A stretch of 64,000 nucleotides of DNA. Origin: Bradyrhizobium sp. BTAi1. Lineage in GTDB: Bacteria > Pseudomonadota > Alphaproteobacteria > Rhizobiales > Xanthobacteraceae. The notes under the pieces were generated by a model. The model was not told the origin of the DNA. It saw only the letters and a list, made by a program, of their open reading frames with translations, and did not search any database. The translations under genes were made by a program, and so were the position numbers. Location of the stretch: positions 6,591,501 through 6,655,500 of the forward strand of contig NC_009485.1 of NCBI RefSeq assembly GCF_000015165.1, given 5' to 3'. Below are positions 51,421 through 61,192 of this stretch, in pieces (positions within the stretch are counted from its first letter, which is position 1; each line of letters starts with the position of its first letter).

Positions 51421-51646
51421 CTTGCCACTACGATAATACTTCTTTCCCGCTTTTGGCCTGAGACGGACGGCCGGCGCCGCTTATTCGTCGCCAGACAGCC
51501 CCATCCAGACGTGTGCAGGCGCTGCGCTATGCACCTTTTTTTACATAGATCCACCAGATGGGGGAGCTATCGAAAACAACAGCTCGCGCCCGGCCGCCGA
51601 TTCGGCTGAGACGATGCGAATTCCGTCGCGGTGGGGGACACACCCG
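51421..51646. other. Divergent promoter region before the small membrane ORF
   Basis: About 225 bp between the response regulator start and the small plus-strand ORF. No gene seen; lower GC near 51540. Confidence 0.4.
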
Positions 51647-51775
51647 ATGATCGGGCACAAAAAAGAAGACGACTCGGGAGACGACCGGATTTCACCCGGG
51701 GCGGCGCTGACGAGAAGCGCGTTCATCACGGCGATCGTCGCCGTGATGCTGGTGTTGCTCTGGCTCGTCCGGTGA
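51647..51775 (+). CDS. Small single-helix membrane protein, 42 aa
   Basis: Short ORF starting MIGHKKEDDSGDD, with GGGGGA eight bases before the ATG. A charged N-terminus is followed by one hydrophobic helix (SAFITAIVAVMLVLLWLVR). Codon choice is GC-typical. Function unknown; small membrane proteins of this form are common but rarely annotated. Confidence 0.5.
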   Translation: MIGHKKEDDSGDDRISPGAALTRSAFITAIVAVMLVLLWLVR

Positions 51776-51957
51776 TCCGGAACAGCACGGCCGGTCAGCG
51801 CGGCGCGTGCAATCCCTGTTCGCGAGCTTTACCTGGACCTTCGAACCGAAGAGCCCCAACGATCACCTTCAAATCGCGGACCGCGCTCACGTCATCTTGA
51901 CCGGCGTGATAGCTCCCACCCCGGCTTCGCCATGTCGGCGCAGAACGGCCGATCGGC

Positions 51958-53310
51958 TCACGCGAGCGTCTCGCCCGCCAATTGCAGCGACTTCAGCATG
52001 ACCGCGGCACCGCACTGCGCTGAGACCGCATTCTCGTCATAGACGTGATCGCGGACAAATTTGCCCCGGGTGTAATGCGTGGAGAAGCTCCACAAATAAG
52101 GCGAGTTGATCCCCTTCGTGCGATAGCTGAAGCCGTTGTATCCCTCGAAGCGATACAGAGTGCGCGCGATGCTCCAGTCCGACTGTCCGGCAAATCCCTC
52201 GAACGTGATGGCGTCGATGGCACTCGACAGCCAGTCGTTTGGCGGGTTCCAGCGCGGTGGCCGATTGGCCGGCACATTGACCGTGCGCGCGCGGAGCGGA
52301 TCGCCATTATGCAGATGGCCCTGAAAGTTGAAGCTGGCCTCGAGCGCATGGACGATGCCGATGAACCACCATGGCGCGCCGGTCGCCGCGCTGACCTGTT
52401 CGTAGCGCGGCTTGTTCTGCAACAGCTTCGCGCGATGCCAGGCAACGCTGTCCGCGCGCTCCGGGCGAATCCGACAGCTCGCCCACAGCTCCTCATAGCC
52501 CGCCTTGAGCGTGTCAAAGCTTGGCCGCGCCGCCTCTTCGTCCTCCTCCGCCCGAACCGGGCGCTCACTGGTCGCATAGGAGGCCAGCAATCTCGCGATC
52601 TCGTCCTGGGCATCGATCAGCCGCTCGAAGATCGGGCGGTCGGCATTGCCCGGCAATGAGTCAAGCGCGGCAGCGAACAGGTCGGACGGCGCCACACCCG
52701 CCTCCCCACCGGCAGATTCCAGGTCAGGACGCGGCCGAATATCCCAATCCTTCACATCATCATAGGCTGCCTTGTCCGACTTCACCGAGATATGGCAGTG
52801 ATGATTGTGCGGATTTGAGCCCGTATATGTTCGCCAAGCCCAGGCAGCTGCGGCGCCGACCGGCTGCGAATTGGCGATCCTGCGATTCGAGATGATGTAT
52901 TTGACGCGGTCGTCCCGGCTGGCGCGGATCGCTTCGGCGAGTTTGCCGGCATCGCAGCCATGGGCAGGGTCGTGTGTCACGTCCAGAGCCGTGACGACGC
53001 CGATGCCCGCGTCAACGATCCAGGGATTGTGGTCGGATTCTCGGCTCTGGTGGCGGATATCACCGATCGTACCGTCACTGGCGGTGCTGCGATTTGGAAA
53101 GGCCGCATTGACCTGGGCGCGCAGGCGTTCGAGCGACTTCGCGACGCGCCAGCGGCTGACCGCGGCCTCAAGCATAGGTTCCGGCGGCGCGGCGGGATCG
53201 ACATGCAGATCGTCTCCCGAGCGCATGATCTCTTGCGCGACTTCCGCCGCGGGTCTGACGTTCAGCTCAAAGCTTGCATTGGGCCCTTGGCCGCTCGCCG
53301 GATCGCTCAT
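51958..53310 (-). CDS. Two-domain cell-wall hydrolase-like protein (M15-type N-terminus)
   Basis: 450 residues, no signal peptide. Residues about 55-180 resemble the D,D-peptidase/endolysin M15 fold: SRESDHNPWIVDAGIGVVTA, ALDVTHDPAHGCD and NPHNHHCHISV supply His94, Asp110 and His173 as plausible zinc ligands. Residues about 270-450 resemble a phage-associated lysozyme-like domain (PWWFIGIVHALEASFNFQGH, LHNGDPLRARTVNVP, GFSYRTKGINSPYLWSFSTH). Hydrolysis of peptidoglycan cross-links is inferred. Divergent from two giant genes on the plus strand with related cell-wall themes. Confidence 0.75.
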   Translation of the reverse strand: MSDPASGQGPNASFELNVRPAAEVAQEIMRSGDDLHVDPAAPPEPMLEAAVSRWRVAKSLERLRAQVNAAFPNRSTASDGTIGDIRHQSRESDHNPWIVDAGIGVVTALDVTHDPAHGCDAGKLAEAIRASRDDRVKYIISNRRIANSQPVGAAAAWAWRTYTGSNPHNHHCHISVKSDKAAYDDVKDWDIRPRPDLESAGGEAGVAPSDLFAAALDSLPGNADRPIFERLIDAQDEIARLLASYATSERPVRAEEDEEAARPSFDTLKAGYEELWASCRIRPERADSVAWHRAKLLQNKPRYEQVSAATGAPWWFIGIVHALEASFNFQGHLHNGDPLRARTVNVPANRPPRWNPPNDWLSSAIDAITFEGFAGQSDWSIARTLYRFEGYNGFSYRTKGINSPYLWSFSTHYTRGKFVRDHVYDENAVSAQCGAAVMLKSLQLAGETLA

Positions 53311-54068
53311 GTCGTGCCCTCCGCTTTGCCGCGTTTATCGTGCTTCAGGTGCTCGCGGCCGCAGGTCTCCCAGTCCCCGTCGTGACAGCGAGGACCATTT
53401 GCGATCGCCATAATTGCGGCGATCCGCGCCGAGGCCACAATCAGATTCATCCGCTGTCTTCCGAGCATTCATTCGGGAAGACATGCCAAGCGGTCGTCAC
53501 CTGGCCAGCACCGCTAAGGCAACCAGACTGACCCATCTGCTATTGATCAACACGCGACAGCGAAATGCACTGTCGAAAAAGCCGTAATATAAGAGCCGGA
53601 TTCCTAAGAGGCGTCGTCAGAGCTTCACGAGCCTGTGGAACTCAACAAGCGACCTATCGCTCGTTGAAACAAAAGACTTTTATACGTCCGAGCAACCAGA
53701 CCATCTGGCTGCTTCGCCCGTGACCATGATCAATGCCGATTTGAAAATCGAACAATCGCGATCAGATGCCACGGTCGAGAATGGCGACCGTAGACGTGTG
53801 TCACGTCACACGAGCAGCGGTTCAACTCAGCAGTCAAAACATTTCTATGCCGGAGGCGACCTCATGATGCGGCGCGCAAGCTCCGCGAACTACCAGAACG
53901 CAGGACGCATCTGCAGCACGGGCTTCTGTATTGTCTACAACTACAATTTGCATTATCATTTTGCGACATGCTTGGCTGACGGCCGCAAATTCCTTTTCAT
54001 TTGTCGATTAATGCTCCCGCCTGGACGCTGGAGAAGTGAGGCAGCCTCAACATTGGGAGGACCACGCC
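53311..54068. other. Promoter region of the large hydrolase/protease genes
   Basis: About 760 bp with noticeably lower GC than the genes on both sides. It contains a hairpin (CAACAAGCGA-CCTA-TCGCTCGTTG, 53643-53666, one mismatch). A plus-strand frame at 53720-54100 lacks a ribosome-binding site and overlaps the next start, so it is not called. Probably holds divergent promoters. Confidence 0.5.
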
Positions 54069-56864
54069 ATGAGTCTCGAAGCCGTTTCAAAGGCGCGTGA
54101 CTTCGTCCAAGCCGCTCCGTTGCCGCCTCGCCTTGCCGTTCTGGAAGACGCTGCCTCTCCGGTCGATCAGGCGCTGTCGCGGGCGAAGGATCAAGCGGCC
54201 GTGGTCGGCTCTGACGTCATCTCCTTCGTCAACGGCGTGACCACCGAACAGCGACAGGATCTGATCAACTCGGCGCTGCTGGCGCAGCTGGTCGCCAAGG
54301 TGGAGGTGCCCGACGCGAACAGGATCTATGAATGGTACCAGTCATATTTCACCGTGTTGAAGAACATCGGCTGGGTCGTTCAGGTCGATCAGTTCGCAAC
54401 CTACCACACCGACAGCGCCGGCTTTCAGGCGCATGAAGCGATCATCGGCCTTGCGACGACGCTGCTGGGACCGGGCACAGGCGCGCTCGCCGTCGTGAAG
54501 GCCACGCTCGACGCCCTCAAGAGCATGGATGCGAACAGTCCGTGGATGACGATCTTCAATCGCGAGAGCCAGACCGGCAAGACAGCGCGGTTCCAGGTGA
54601 CGCTGGCCGAGCCCGATGACAAGCACGGCTTCCTGGTGACGCTGATGGCGTTCGGATTGGAAGCCCGCTCGACCCTCACCCAGGTTCTGTTCTTCAAGTT
54701 CCGCACCAGCGAGGCCGAGCTCAAGCATTTCGAAGGGAAGGTCACGATCGACGCGGACGTGCTCGCCGGCGTGCGCGGAGACATCAAGTCAAAGCTCGCC
54801 GATCACGTCGCCAGCTACGTTCGAAAGCTGCCGGACCTGAGCGTGCTCCGTCGGCCTCCTCCGATCACCACACGGGACTCCCTGGAGAGCTTGTCGCCGC
54901 TGTCCGAGCAGTTGCTCGGAAATATCACTGATGAGGCCGTGACGGAGGCTGCAGGATTCCGCGAGGACCCCATTAGCGAACTGCCAGGCGCGCCACAGCT
55001 CGAGTCCACCGAACTGCCGGCGGACTGGCGTGCGACCATCTCGCTCACAGGATACCAATTCATCGTTCGTTGGGAGACCGGCGGACGATCCTATTATGAG
55101 AACGTCATCAAGGGCCGCCCGATCTGGCCTGGCTATTCGTCCGGCATTACGATCGGCTGCGGCTGGGATCTCGGCTACCACACGAAGCAGGAGTTCCTGT
55201 CGCAATGGGGCGCGCAGCTGGCGCGCGCCGATTTCGACCGTCTTGCCCCAACCATCGGCTTTCGCACGGTCGAGCCTGGTCGCGCCGCGAAGGTGACGCA
55301 GGCGCAAGCCCTGATCCGCAGCCTCAGCGATATCGTCGTGCCCTGGTCGGTGGCGATCGACCAGTTCGACAATGTGAAATATCCCGCCCTGATCCGTCAG
55401 TTCTATCAGGCGCTCGACAATCTCGACCGGCTCCATCCGCATTGCAGGGGCGCGCTGCTGAGCCTGACATTCAATCGTGGCGCGGCTTTTGCTGCGCCCG
55501 GTCCGCGCTTCACCGAGATGCGCGAGATCGGAGCCGCGATGCGCGCAGGCAGCCTGGACGATGTCGCCCGGATTCCGGACCTGATCCGCGGCATGAAGCG
55601 CCTCTGGGGCGCCAGCTCCAGTCTTTCCGAACGGAGAGAAGGCGAGGCTCGCTTGTTCGAAGCCGGGCTCGCCGAAATGCGGATGACCGCGCGGATCGCG
55701 GCCCATGCGACGGGGACGACCGAGAGCGCGCTCGAAAGCGCCCCGATCGTGGAGACGTTCGAGAGCGCTGAGGCCACGCAGAGCGATGACGCCGACGTCG
55801 CGGAGATCAATGCGATCCTCGCCGACCAGGACCTCGAAGCGGCAGGCCTGACTGTGGCGTCGGTGCGCTGGAACCCGAAGGATGACGAGCAGCCGGACTA
55901 TCGGCACCTCGACACGTCGCTGGCCGGCAAGGCCTTCGAGCTCACACCCGGCGATCTCGATGCGCTGATCGCCGCCAATGAATTCGCGCCGCTGCCGGGC
56001 AAGATGATGTTCGCGCTGCGCGGCGCCTCATTGGGCGCGGCCAAGCGCGAGGACGCGACCAGCATCGTCATCACGGACCAGCGACCGGATCACCGCAACT
56101 TCCGTTGCATCATCGGCGTCTATGATCGCGAGCGGAAGACGCTGAGCGCCTATCAGGCCTCGACCGTTCCCAACGCGGCCTATGTCTTCAAATGCTATGC
56201 GATGGCTCAGGTCGGCGCGAGCACGGCCAACCTGACCGGCAACATATTGCCGACCGGCTGCTATACCTACACGGTCGGCACACATCATCCCGGCACCAAT
56301 CGGGAAATACCCACCGTGTTGCGGCTGTCGGACAGCGCCAGCGGCGCGTCATCGGCCGTCGTTCTCCGCTCGCTGACCGACACGATCTACGACCGGCTCG
56401 ATGCGTTCATGATCACGGCGCCGGCGGACAATGTTCATCCCGGCCAGATGTCACGCGGCTTCTCGTCGGCCGGCTGCCTGACGCTGCCGGGCTTCTATGC
56501 GAACGGCCAGCATACCGGCATCTGGAGCGACTTCCGGGCGGCCCTCGGAGTTACCTCCGGCTCGAACGGCAAGCAGTTTTCCATGATGCTCCTCACCGGG
56601 CTCGACGCCGCCGTCGCCGCACAGGTCAGGGCCGGGACACGAACCAGCGCGGACATCAGCCGGCTGCGCCACGGCTCGTCCGGCGCGCGGGTCGCCGCGC
56701 TCCAGCAGGCGCTCGGCATCGCGCCGCAAGCGAACGCTCAGCTCGGACCGAAGACGCGGCAGGCCCTCATCGCGCGACAGGTCAGCAAATTGGGATGGGC
56801 CGACGGGATCTACGCGCCGGTCATGGACGGCATGCTCGGACTTCAGATTTACCCCTCGACCTGA
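54069..56864 (+). CDS. 931-aa lysozyme / L,D-transpeptidase-like / peptidoglycan-binding protein
   Basis: Start at MSLEAVSKARDFVQAAPLPP with GGGAGG upstream; no signal peptide. Residues 1-255: unknown domain with a hydrophobic stretch around 125-150 (IIGLATTLLGPGTGALAVVK). Residues about 315-540: phage/pesticin-type lysozyme-like domain with Glu336 (IVRWETGGRSYYENVI) and ITIGCGWDLGY, then LLSLTFNRGAAF. Residues about 640-830: a domain ending DNVHPGQMSRGFSSAGCLTL, with a His790...S-x-G-C803 arrangement like L,D-transpeptidases. Residues about 865-925: a peptidoglycan-binding repeat (LRHGSSGARVAALQQALGIA). It is probably a secreted or lysis-released wall-acting enzyme; export route unknown. Confidence 0.75.
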   Translation: MSLEAVSKARDFVQAAPLPPRLAVLEDAASPVDQALSRAKDQAAVVGSDVISFVNGVTTEQRQDLINSALLAQLVAKVEVPDANRIYEWYQSYFTVLKNIGWVVQVDQFATYHTDSAGFQAHEAIIGLATTLLGPGTGALAVVKATLDALKSMDANSPWMTIFNRESQTGKTARFQVTLAEPDDKHGFLVTLMAFGLEARSTLTQVLFFKFRTSEAELKHFEGKVTIDADVLAGVRGDIKSKLADHVASYVRKLPDLSVLRRPPPITTRDSLESLSPLSEQLLGNITDEAVTEAAGFREDPISELPGAPQLESTELPADWRATISLTGYQFIVRWETGGRSYYENVIKGRPIWPGYSSGITIGCGWDLGYHTKQEFLSQWGAQLARADFDRLAPTIGFRTVEPGRAAKVTQAQALIRSLSDIVVPWSVAIDQFDNVKYPALIRQFYQALDNLDRLHPHCRGALLSLTFNRGAAFAAPGPRFTEMREIGAAMRAGSLDDVARIPDLIRGMKRLWGASSSLSERREGEARLFEAGLAEMRMTARIAAHATGTTESALESAPIVETFESAEATQSDDADVAEINAILADQDLEAAGLTVASVRWNPKDDEQPDYRHLDTSLAGKAFELTPGDLDALIAANEFAPLPGKMMFALRGASLGAAKREDATSIVITDQRPDHRNFRCIIGVYDRERKTLSAYQASTVPNAAYVFKCYAMAQVGASTANLTGNILPTGCYTYTVGTHHPGTNREIPTVLRLSDSASGASSAVVLRSLTDTIYDRLDAFMITAPADNVHPGQMSRGFSSAGCLTLPGFYANGQHTGIWSDFRAALGVTSGSNGKQFSMMLLTGLDAAVAAQVRAGTRTSADISRLRHGSSGARVAALQQALGIAPQANAQLGPKTRQALIARQVSKLGWADGIYAPVMDGMLGLQIYPST

Positions 56865-56889
56865 ACGGTCGAGCCACGGGGAGCTTGCG

Positions 56890-59748
56890 ATGTCAGCCGA
56901 TACCGCCATCGTCGCGATCATGTCGGCCACCTCGCCGAATGTCGTCAAGCCGCAAGCGCCCCCTGCCCGCTTCTTCCTGGTGGCGCCCGCGGGAGATGAC
57001 ATCGCCGCGACCAAGACCAAGATCGCATCCCAGCTTGCTCCGCTGCACGCCACCGTGTCGGCGCTGTCCAGCGCCGCGCCGCGCGATCTTGTCATCACCA
57101 TTCCGGACCGCACCTTCGTCGGTCCCGCTCAGGGCGCTTTCCTCGCCGCGCACGCGCTCGAAGACGCGCTCGGCCTTGCACCGATCGAGCCTGAGCTGAT
57201 TCACGCAATCATGCCGATCGATCAGCTCGACGACCGGCGCGAGCTGGAGGCGGTCGAGAAATTCCCGCCAGGCTGCTGGGTCGACGAGGAATCCGAGATT
57301 GAGCAGAACAAGTCATGGGCCGTCAGCCGCTTGCGGCTGCAAGACGCATGGAAGCTTTCCGACGAGTTGGGACGGCCCAGCCGCGGCGCGGGCGTGGCGA
57401 TCTGTCAAATCGATACCGGCGTCATCAGCCACCCGGAGCTGGCGGGGGTCGTTCGCGCAGGCTCCTACAACGTGATCGGCGACGGCACGACGCCGGAAGA
57501 TCCGACCGATCCGCTGAACTACGCGGGCAATCCCGGCCACGGCACCGCCACCGCCAGCGTCGCGATCAGTCCGGAATCTCTCGACGTCGTCGGCGCGGCT
57601 CCCAAGGCCAGGCACATTCCCATTCGCGCGATCGAGAATGTCGTCCGCATCTCGCAGACCAGCGTCGCCGAGGCGATGGATCGGGCCGTCGCATTGGGCG
57701 CGGACGTGATCTCGCTGTCGCTTGGCGGCATCTGGTCGTGGGCGCTGCAGCGCGCGCTTGAGCGCGCCGTCGCCGCCGATGTGATCGTGGTCGCAGCGGC
57801 CGGCAATTGCGTCGGGCTCGTCGTCTGGCCGGCGCGCTTCGACGACTGCATTGCCGTGGCCGGAACGGACTTCCACGACAAGCCATGGATCGGCTCCTGC
57901 CGGGGCCCCACGGTCGCGATCTCGGCGCCGGGACAGAATGTCTATCGCGCCGCTGCGACCACTGGACGATCCGGCCAGGGGCAAGGCACCAGTTTCGCGG
58001 TGGCGCTGATCGCAGGTGTTGCCGCCTGCTGGCTGGCACATCATGGTCGCGGCACCATCATCGCCGAAGCGCGCCGTCGCAAGGAGACCGTGCAGGAGAT
58101 GTTCCGGCGGCTGCTGCGCGCCACGGCGCGCAAGCCGGCCCCGGATTGGGATTCATTCAACATGGGCGTCGGCATCGCCGATGCGCTTGCTCTGCTGCAA
58201 GCCGGTCTTGATGCCGGCATCGGCATCGAGGCGCCGCGCGCGCCCGACATGGTCCGTCGGGGCGATGAATCGCTCCGGCAATTCGCCCTCGAAGCCTTCG
58301 GTCCGCCGGCCCTGAAGGCTGATGTCGACTGGATGAAATTCGGCGGCGAGACCAGCCTTGCCGTTCTTCAGCAAAAACTGAGACGGACCGCGCCGGGTCT
58401 GGAGTCGGCGGCCGGCGCGGAGGTCGAGGTCCCGCTCAAAGTGCGGCAGGCGCTCGAGGCCGTCACCGACAGCAGCATCGCGCCTGCGATCCGTCCTGCG
58501 CGGAGCGATGCCGGACAGCCCGCTGACGGGCGCATCGTCCAGTTGAAGCAGATGATTGCGGCGCGCCATGCCGCCGAGCGCTCAACCGGAAATCTGGAGA
58601 GTGCCGGGGCCGGCGACCTGCGGCTCGCCGATGCGATCGATCTCGAATCATCCTTGCCGCCGGACGCGCCCATGCCGCATCCCGACGACATCCTTCAACG
58701 TGTATCAGCGGTCATGGCCGCGATGCCGCCCCGCGAAATCGGCGACCCCGTCGCCTTTGGCCAAGCCTTGGAGGTCATGTACCGGCACGGCGGCCAGGCG
58801 CTCAGCAAGCTTCCCGACGTCGGACTCGGCCCGCCGCAGCACTTCGCCGCCAGCGAGCGCATGGCGCTCGAGGCGATCGTGATCGCGGACGGCTCGCGGC
58901 CCAGCTTTCTGCTGGAGAACGGGCTGCCGCCGGCGTCGCATCCGTTCCTCGGAATCTGGGCCGCGACGATGGCCGCACGGCGCGAGGACATTCAGCGCGT
59001 CGCCGGATGCGTCGGACGCGTGCAGCCGACGCACGGCAATGCGTCCAACTTCATCGGCACCGCCACCATCGTCGACGCGGCACGAGGCCTCGCGCTCACC
59101 AACTATCACGTCGTCGACGATGCCAGACGGAAGTGGCTGATTCCAATGACCGCCAACGGCAACCGCTTGTCGATACCGGCCGGATTGGAAGTCGATTTCG
59201 CCGGAGAAGCGGCGACGCTCGACCAGAGGCGGTTCAAGGTGGTCGAGGCCATCCTGCCCGACGGCTTCGGGCGAGGTTTCGGCAGCGTTGACGCAGCTCT
59301 GCTGCGGCTTGAGCCGATCACGGCGGGCGATCGTCTGCCGGCAGGACAGGTCCATCTCGACGCGCGCGCGGCCTTCGCCAATGGTGGCGTTCCGTCCCTG
59401 GCGGTGATCGGTTTCCCCGGCCCCGCGCCCATGAGCGGCGGCACGGACGTCGATTGGAATTTCGTCACCAATGCGCTGTTCGGCAACCTGTTCGGCTTCA
59501 AGCGGCTCGCGCCCGGCAAATTCAGGCGCAGCCTCGGTTTCGACGAGCACGACACACTCGGCTCGGTGTTCGGGCATGACGCAACGACATTCGGCGGCGC
59601 CTCGGGCTCGTTCGTGCTGGCCTGGACGGACCAGGAGATGCCCGGCTTCGGAATCCATTTCGCGGGCGTCACGTCCGATACCAACTCGGCGATTGCCGTG
59701 GCCAAGATCGCCGACGTTCTGCGAAAGCTCGAGGTGTCGGTGGCTTAG
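56890..59748 (+). CDS. 952-aa dual serine protease: subtilisin (S8) plus trypsin-like (S1)
   Basis: GGGGAGC before the ATG; no signal peptide. Residues 1-145 resemble a short propeptide. The S8 domain at about 165-445 has Asp175 (ICQIDTGVISHPEL), His217 (GNPGHGTATASVA), oxyanion Asn306 (VVAAAGNCVG) and Ser368 (GQGTSFAVALIAG). A helical linker (450-690) follows. The S1/trypsin-like domain at about 705-950 has His740 (GLALTNYHVVDD), Asp801 (GSVDAALLRLEP) and Ser905 (FGGASGSFVLAW). Both triads look complete, so two endopeptidases share one chain. It follows the 931-aa gene by 25 bp, probably one transcript. Confidence 0.85.
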   Translation: MSADTAIVAIMSATSPNVVKPQAPPARFFLVAPAGDDIAATKTKIASQLAPLHATVSALSSAAPRDLVITIPDRTFVGPAQGAFLAAHALEDALGLAPIEPELIHAIMPIDQLDDRRELEAVEKFPPGCWVDEESEIEQNKSWAVSRLRLQDAWKLSDELGRPSRGAGVAICQIDTGVISHPELAGVVRAGSYNVIGDGTTPEDPTDPLNYAGNPGHGTATASVAISPESLDVVGAAPKARHIPIRAIENVVRISQTSVAEAMDRAVALGADVISLSLGGIWSWALQRALERAVAADVIVVAAAGNCVGLVVWPARFDDCIAVAGTDFHDKPWIGSCRGPTVAISAPGQNVYRAAATTGRSGQGQGTSFAVALIAGVAACWLAHHGRGTIIAEARRRKETVQEMFRRLLRATARKPAPDWDSFNMGVGIADALALLQAGLDAGIGIEAPRAPDMVRRGDESLRQFALEAFGPPALKADVDWMKFGGETSLAVLQQKLRRTAPGLESAAGAEVEVPLKVRQALEAVTDSSIAPAIRPARSDAGQPADGRIVQLKQMIAARHAAERSTGNLESAGAGDLRLADAIDLESSLPPDAPMPHPDDILQRVSAVMAAMPPREIGDPVAFGQALEVMYRHGGQALSKLPDVGLGPPQHFAASERMALEAIVIADGSRPSFLLENGLPPASHPFLGIWAATMAARREDIQRVAGCVGRVQPTHGNASNFIGTATIVDAARGLALTNYHVVDDARRKWLIPMTANGNRLSIPAGLEVDFAGEAATLDQRRFKVVEAILPDGFGRGFGSVDAALLRLEPITAGDRLPAGQVHLDARAAFANGGVPSLAVIGFPGPAPMSGGTDVDWNFVTNALFGNLFGFKRLAPGKFRRSLGFDEHDTLGSVFGHDATTFGGASGSFVLAWTDQEMPGFGIHFAGVTSDTNSAIAVAKIADVLRKLEVSVA

Positions 59749-60053
59749 GTGAGTCTTCCGCCGCATTGCCCGCAATTAGTTCGCTTGGGATTGACCGCAC
59801 CTCGAACGGCCTTACGCACGTCTATGAGTAAACGAACCTCGGCTGAGTGCGGCTTCTCGGCTTGAGAGACAAATGGCATTCTGAGCAAGACAACAGTCAG
59901 GGCACGTACAATGGCGAGCTGCTCTTGCTCGTAAATTTCGAGGTCAGGCTCAGCGATTTCGGTTTTTTTCATGATCTCCCAGATTCCCGGCGAGTAATTC
60001 TCCAAGGCCAAGATAGCTTCTCGGATTTGTTCGTCGGTATAGAATGTGCTCAT
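59745..60053 (-). CDS. Hypothetical protein, 102 aa, with Cys pair
   Basis: Not recognised. Soluble and mostly helical (TDEQIREAILALENYSPGIW, QLAIVRALTVVLLRMPFVSQ) with a C-terminal CGQC motif that could bind metal or form a disulfide. Convergent with the dual protease, overlapping its stop by four bases. Codon use is less GC-biased than its neighbours. Confidence 0.6.
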   Translation of the reverse strand: MSTFYTDEQIREAILALENYSPGIWEIMKKTEIAEPDLEIYEQEQLAIVRALTVVLLRMPFVSQAEKPHSAEVRLLIDVRKAVRGAVNPKRTNCGQCGGRLT

Positions 60054-60326
60054 GAAAAGTCACCTGCTTGGCCCATCGCCGTTCTGCATCCTAAGCGCCG
60101 ACAGAAGATCTTGGCGGTTAGGGGACGTTGTAGCCAGGTTGTCCGCTGCGTTAGACAATGCAACCTCGGAGACCATTCATACTTCAACCGCTGTCGACGG
60201 CGAACCAGACGTCAGGCGGCGCACCGCCTAATGAGCATCTGCCCAAGCGTCCTGCCCCAAACTTCGAGATGCGAGACTGTGACGGCTCGCGCAGTCTCGC
60301 ATCATCATCAGATCAAAGCGCCGAGA

Positions 60327-60782
60327 TCACCACCAGGGGCCGCCCCAGCCACCATAATAGCGATGGTGCCAATAGGGTCGGCCGTAATAGGGCCTAGCGT
60401 AATAGGGGCGGGCGTAATACGGCGCGTAGCCAATGCCGACATAGCCGTAGCCTGGGCCGTCGTAATAATCATAGGGGTCACCCCAGGCAAAGGGCGTTGT
60501 CGTCGCGGCAATCCCTGCGCCCAACAAGGCGCCGGCGGCGAGTGCTCCACCACCCCAGCCCCAGCCGCCACCGCGCCAGCCACCGCCGTGCCATCCGCCA
60601 CCATGCCATCCGCCGCCGAAACCGCGACCGCCATAGCGAACCGCAACCGTGCCAGAGGCGGCGGCGTCAGGCTTGGCGGCCGCGGACAGCCCGGTCATGG
60701 GCGCAGACGAGGCCGGCGCACTCGCACCGGCCAGCAGCGCGCCCGACAGGGCCAGCGCCGCAACATAGTTGAAGCTTCGCAT
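60327..60782 (-). CDS. Gly/Trp/Tyr/His-rich secreted protein
   Basis: 151 residues; start at MRSFNYVAALALSGALLAGA with GAGGAG upstream. The signal peptide ends near ASSAP. A low-complexity region has repeats of GGGWHGGGWHGGGWRGGGWG; a small hydrophobic segment follows (ALAAGALLGAGIAATT); the tail repeats YYARPYYARPYYGRPYW. This is a common alphaproteobacterial exported-protein layout of unknown function, possibly cell-surface or metal-binding through the His/Tyr repeats. Confidence 0.8.
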   Translation of the reverse strand: MRSFNYVAALALSGALLAGASAPASSAPMTGLSAAAKPDAAASGTVAVRYGGRGFGGGWHGGGWHGGGWRGGGWGWGGGALAAGALLGAGIAATTTPFAWGDPYDYYDGPGYGYVGIGYAPYYARPYYARPYYGRPYWHHRYYGGWGGPWW

Positions 60783-61192
60783 TGCAACACTCCTCGACCG
60801 AAGGTCATCACGCTTGACCGTGCGCCGAAAATCATCCGCCACGGTCCTCCGTCGCGACGGCGACGGCCTCGAGCACGTGAGTTGCTCAACGCTACGAACC
60901 GCCGGTACGCACCCGGGTTCCAATGGAGAAAGCTGATCAGCCCGCGCGCATAGCGGCTATCCGCGCAGTGCCGACGCGGACTGCTCGAACCGCCGGAACG
61001 ATCAAGGCCGGTGCTGGCACGTTCGGTTCTGAGCGCGCCGGTCGCGTCCTGCGCGATGGCGTGCGGCGGCCGCTGGGTCAGTGATATGTGTGCGCGGCGC
61101 GGCGGCCGTCAGACAAGGCGCCCCTGAGAACATGCCCACCGCGTCACAGCCTCGCGGCAAGCAAGGCGGGGGAGGTCGATACGATCAGCGGC
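60783..61192. other. Intergenic region between Gly-rich gene and oxyR
   Basis: About 410 bp, high GC, no convincing gene. It contains the promoter of the Gly-rich gene and the 3' flank of oxyR. Confidence 0.4.

Noticed and set aside
53720..54100. 126-codon plus-strand frame before the 931-aa gene
   Set aside because: No ribosome-binding site, overlaps the strong start of the next gene in another frame, no recognisable motif.
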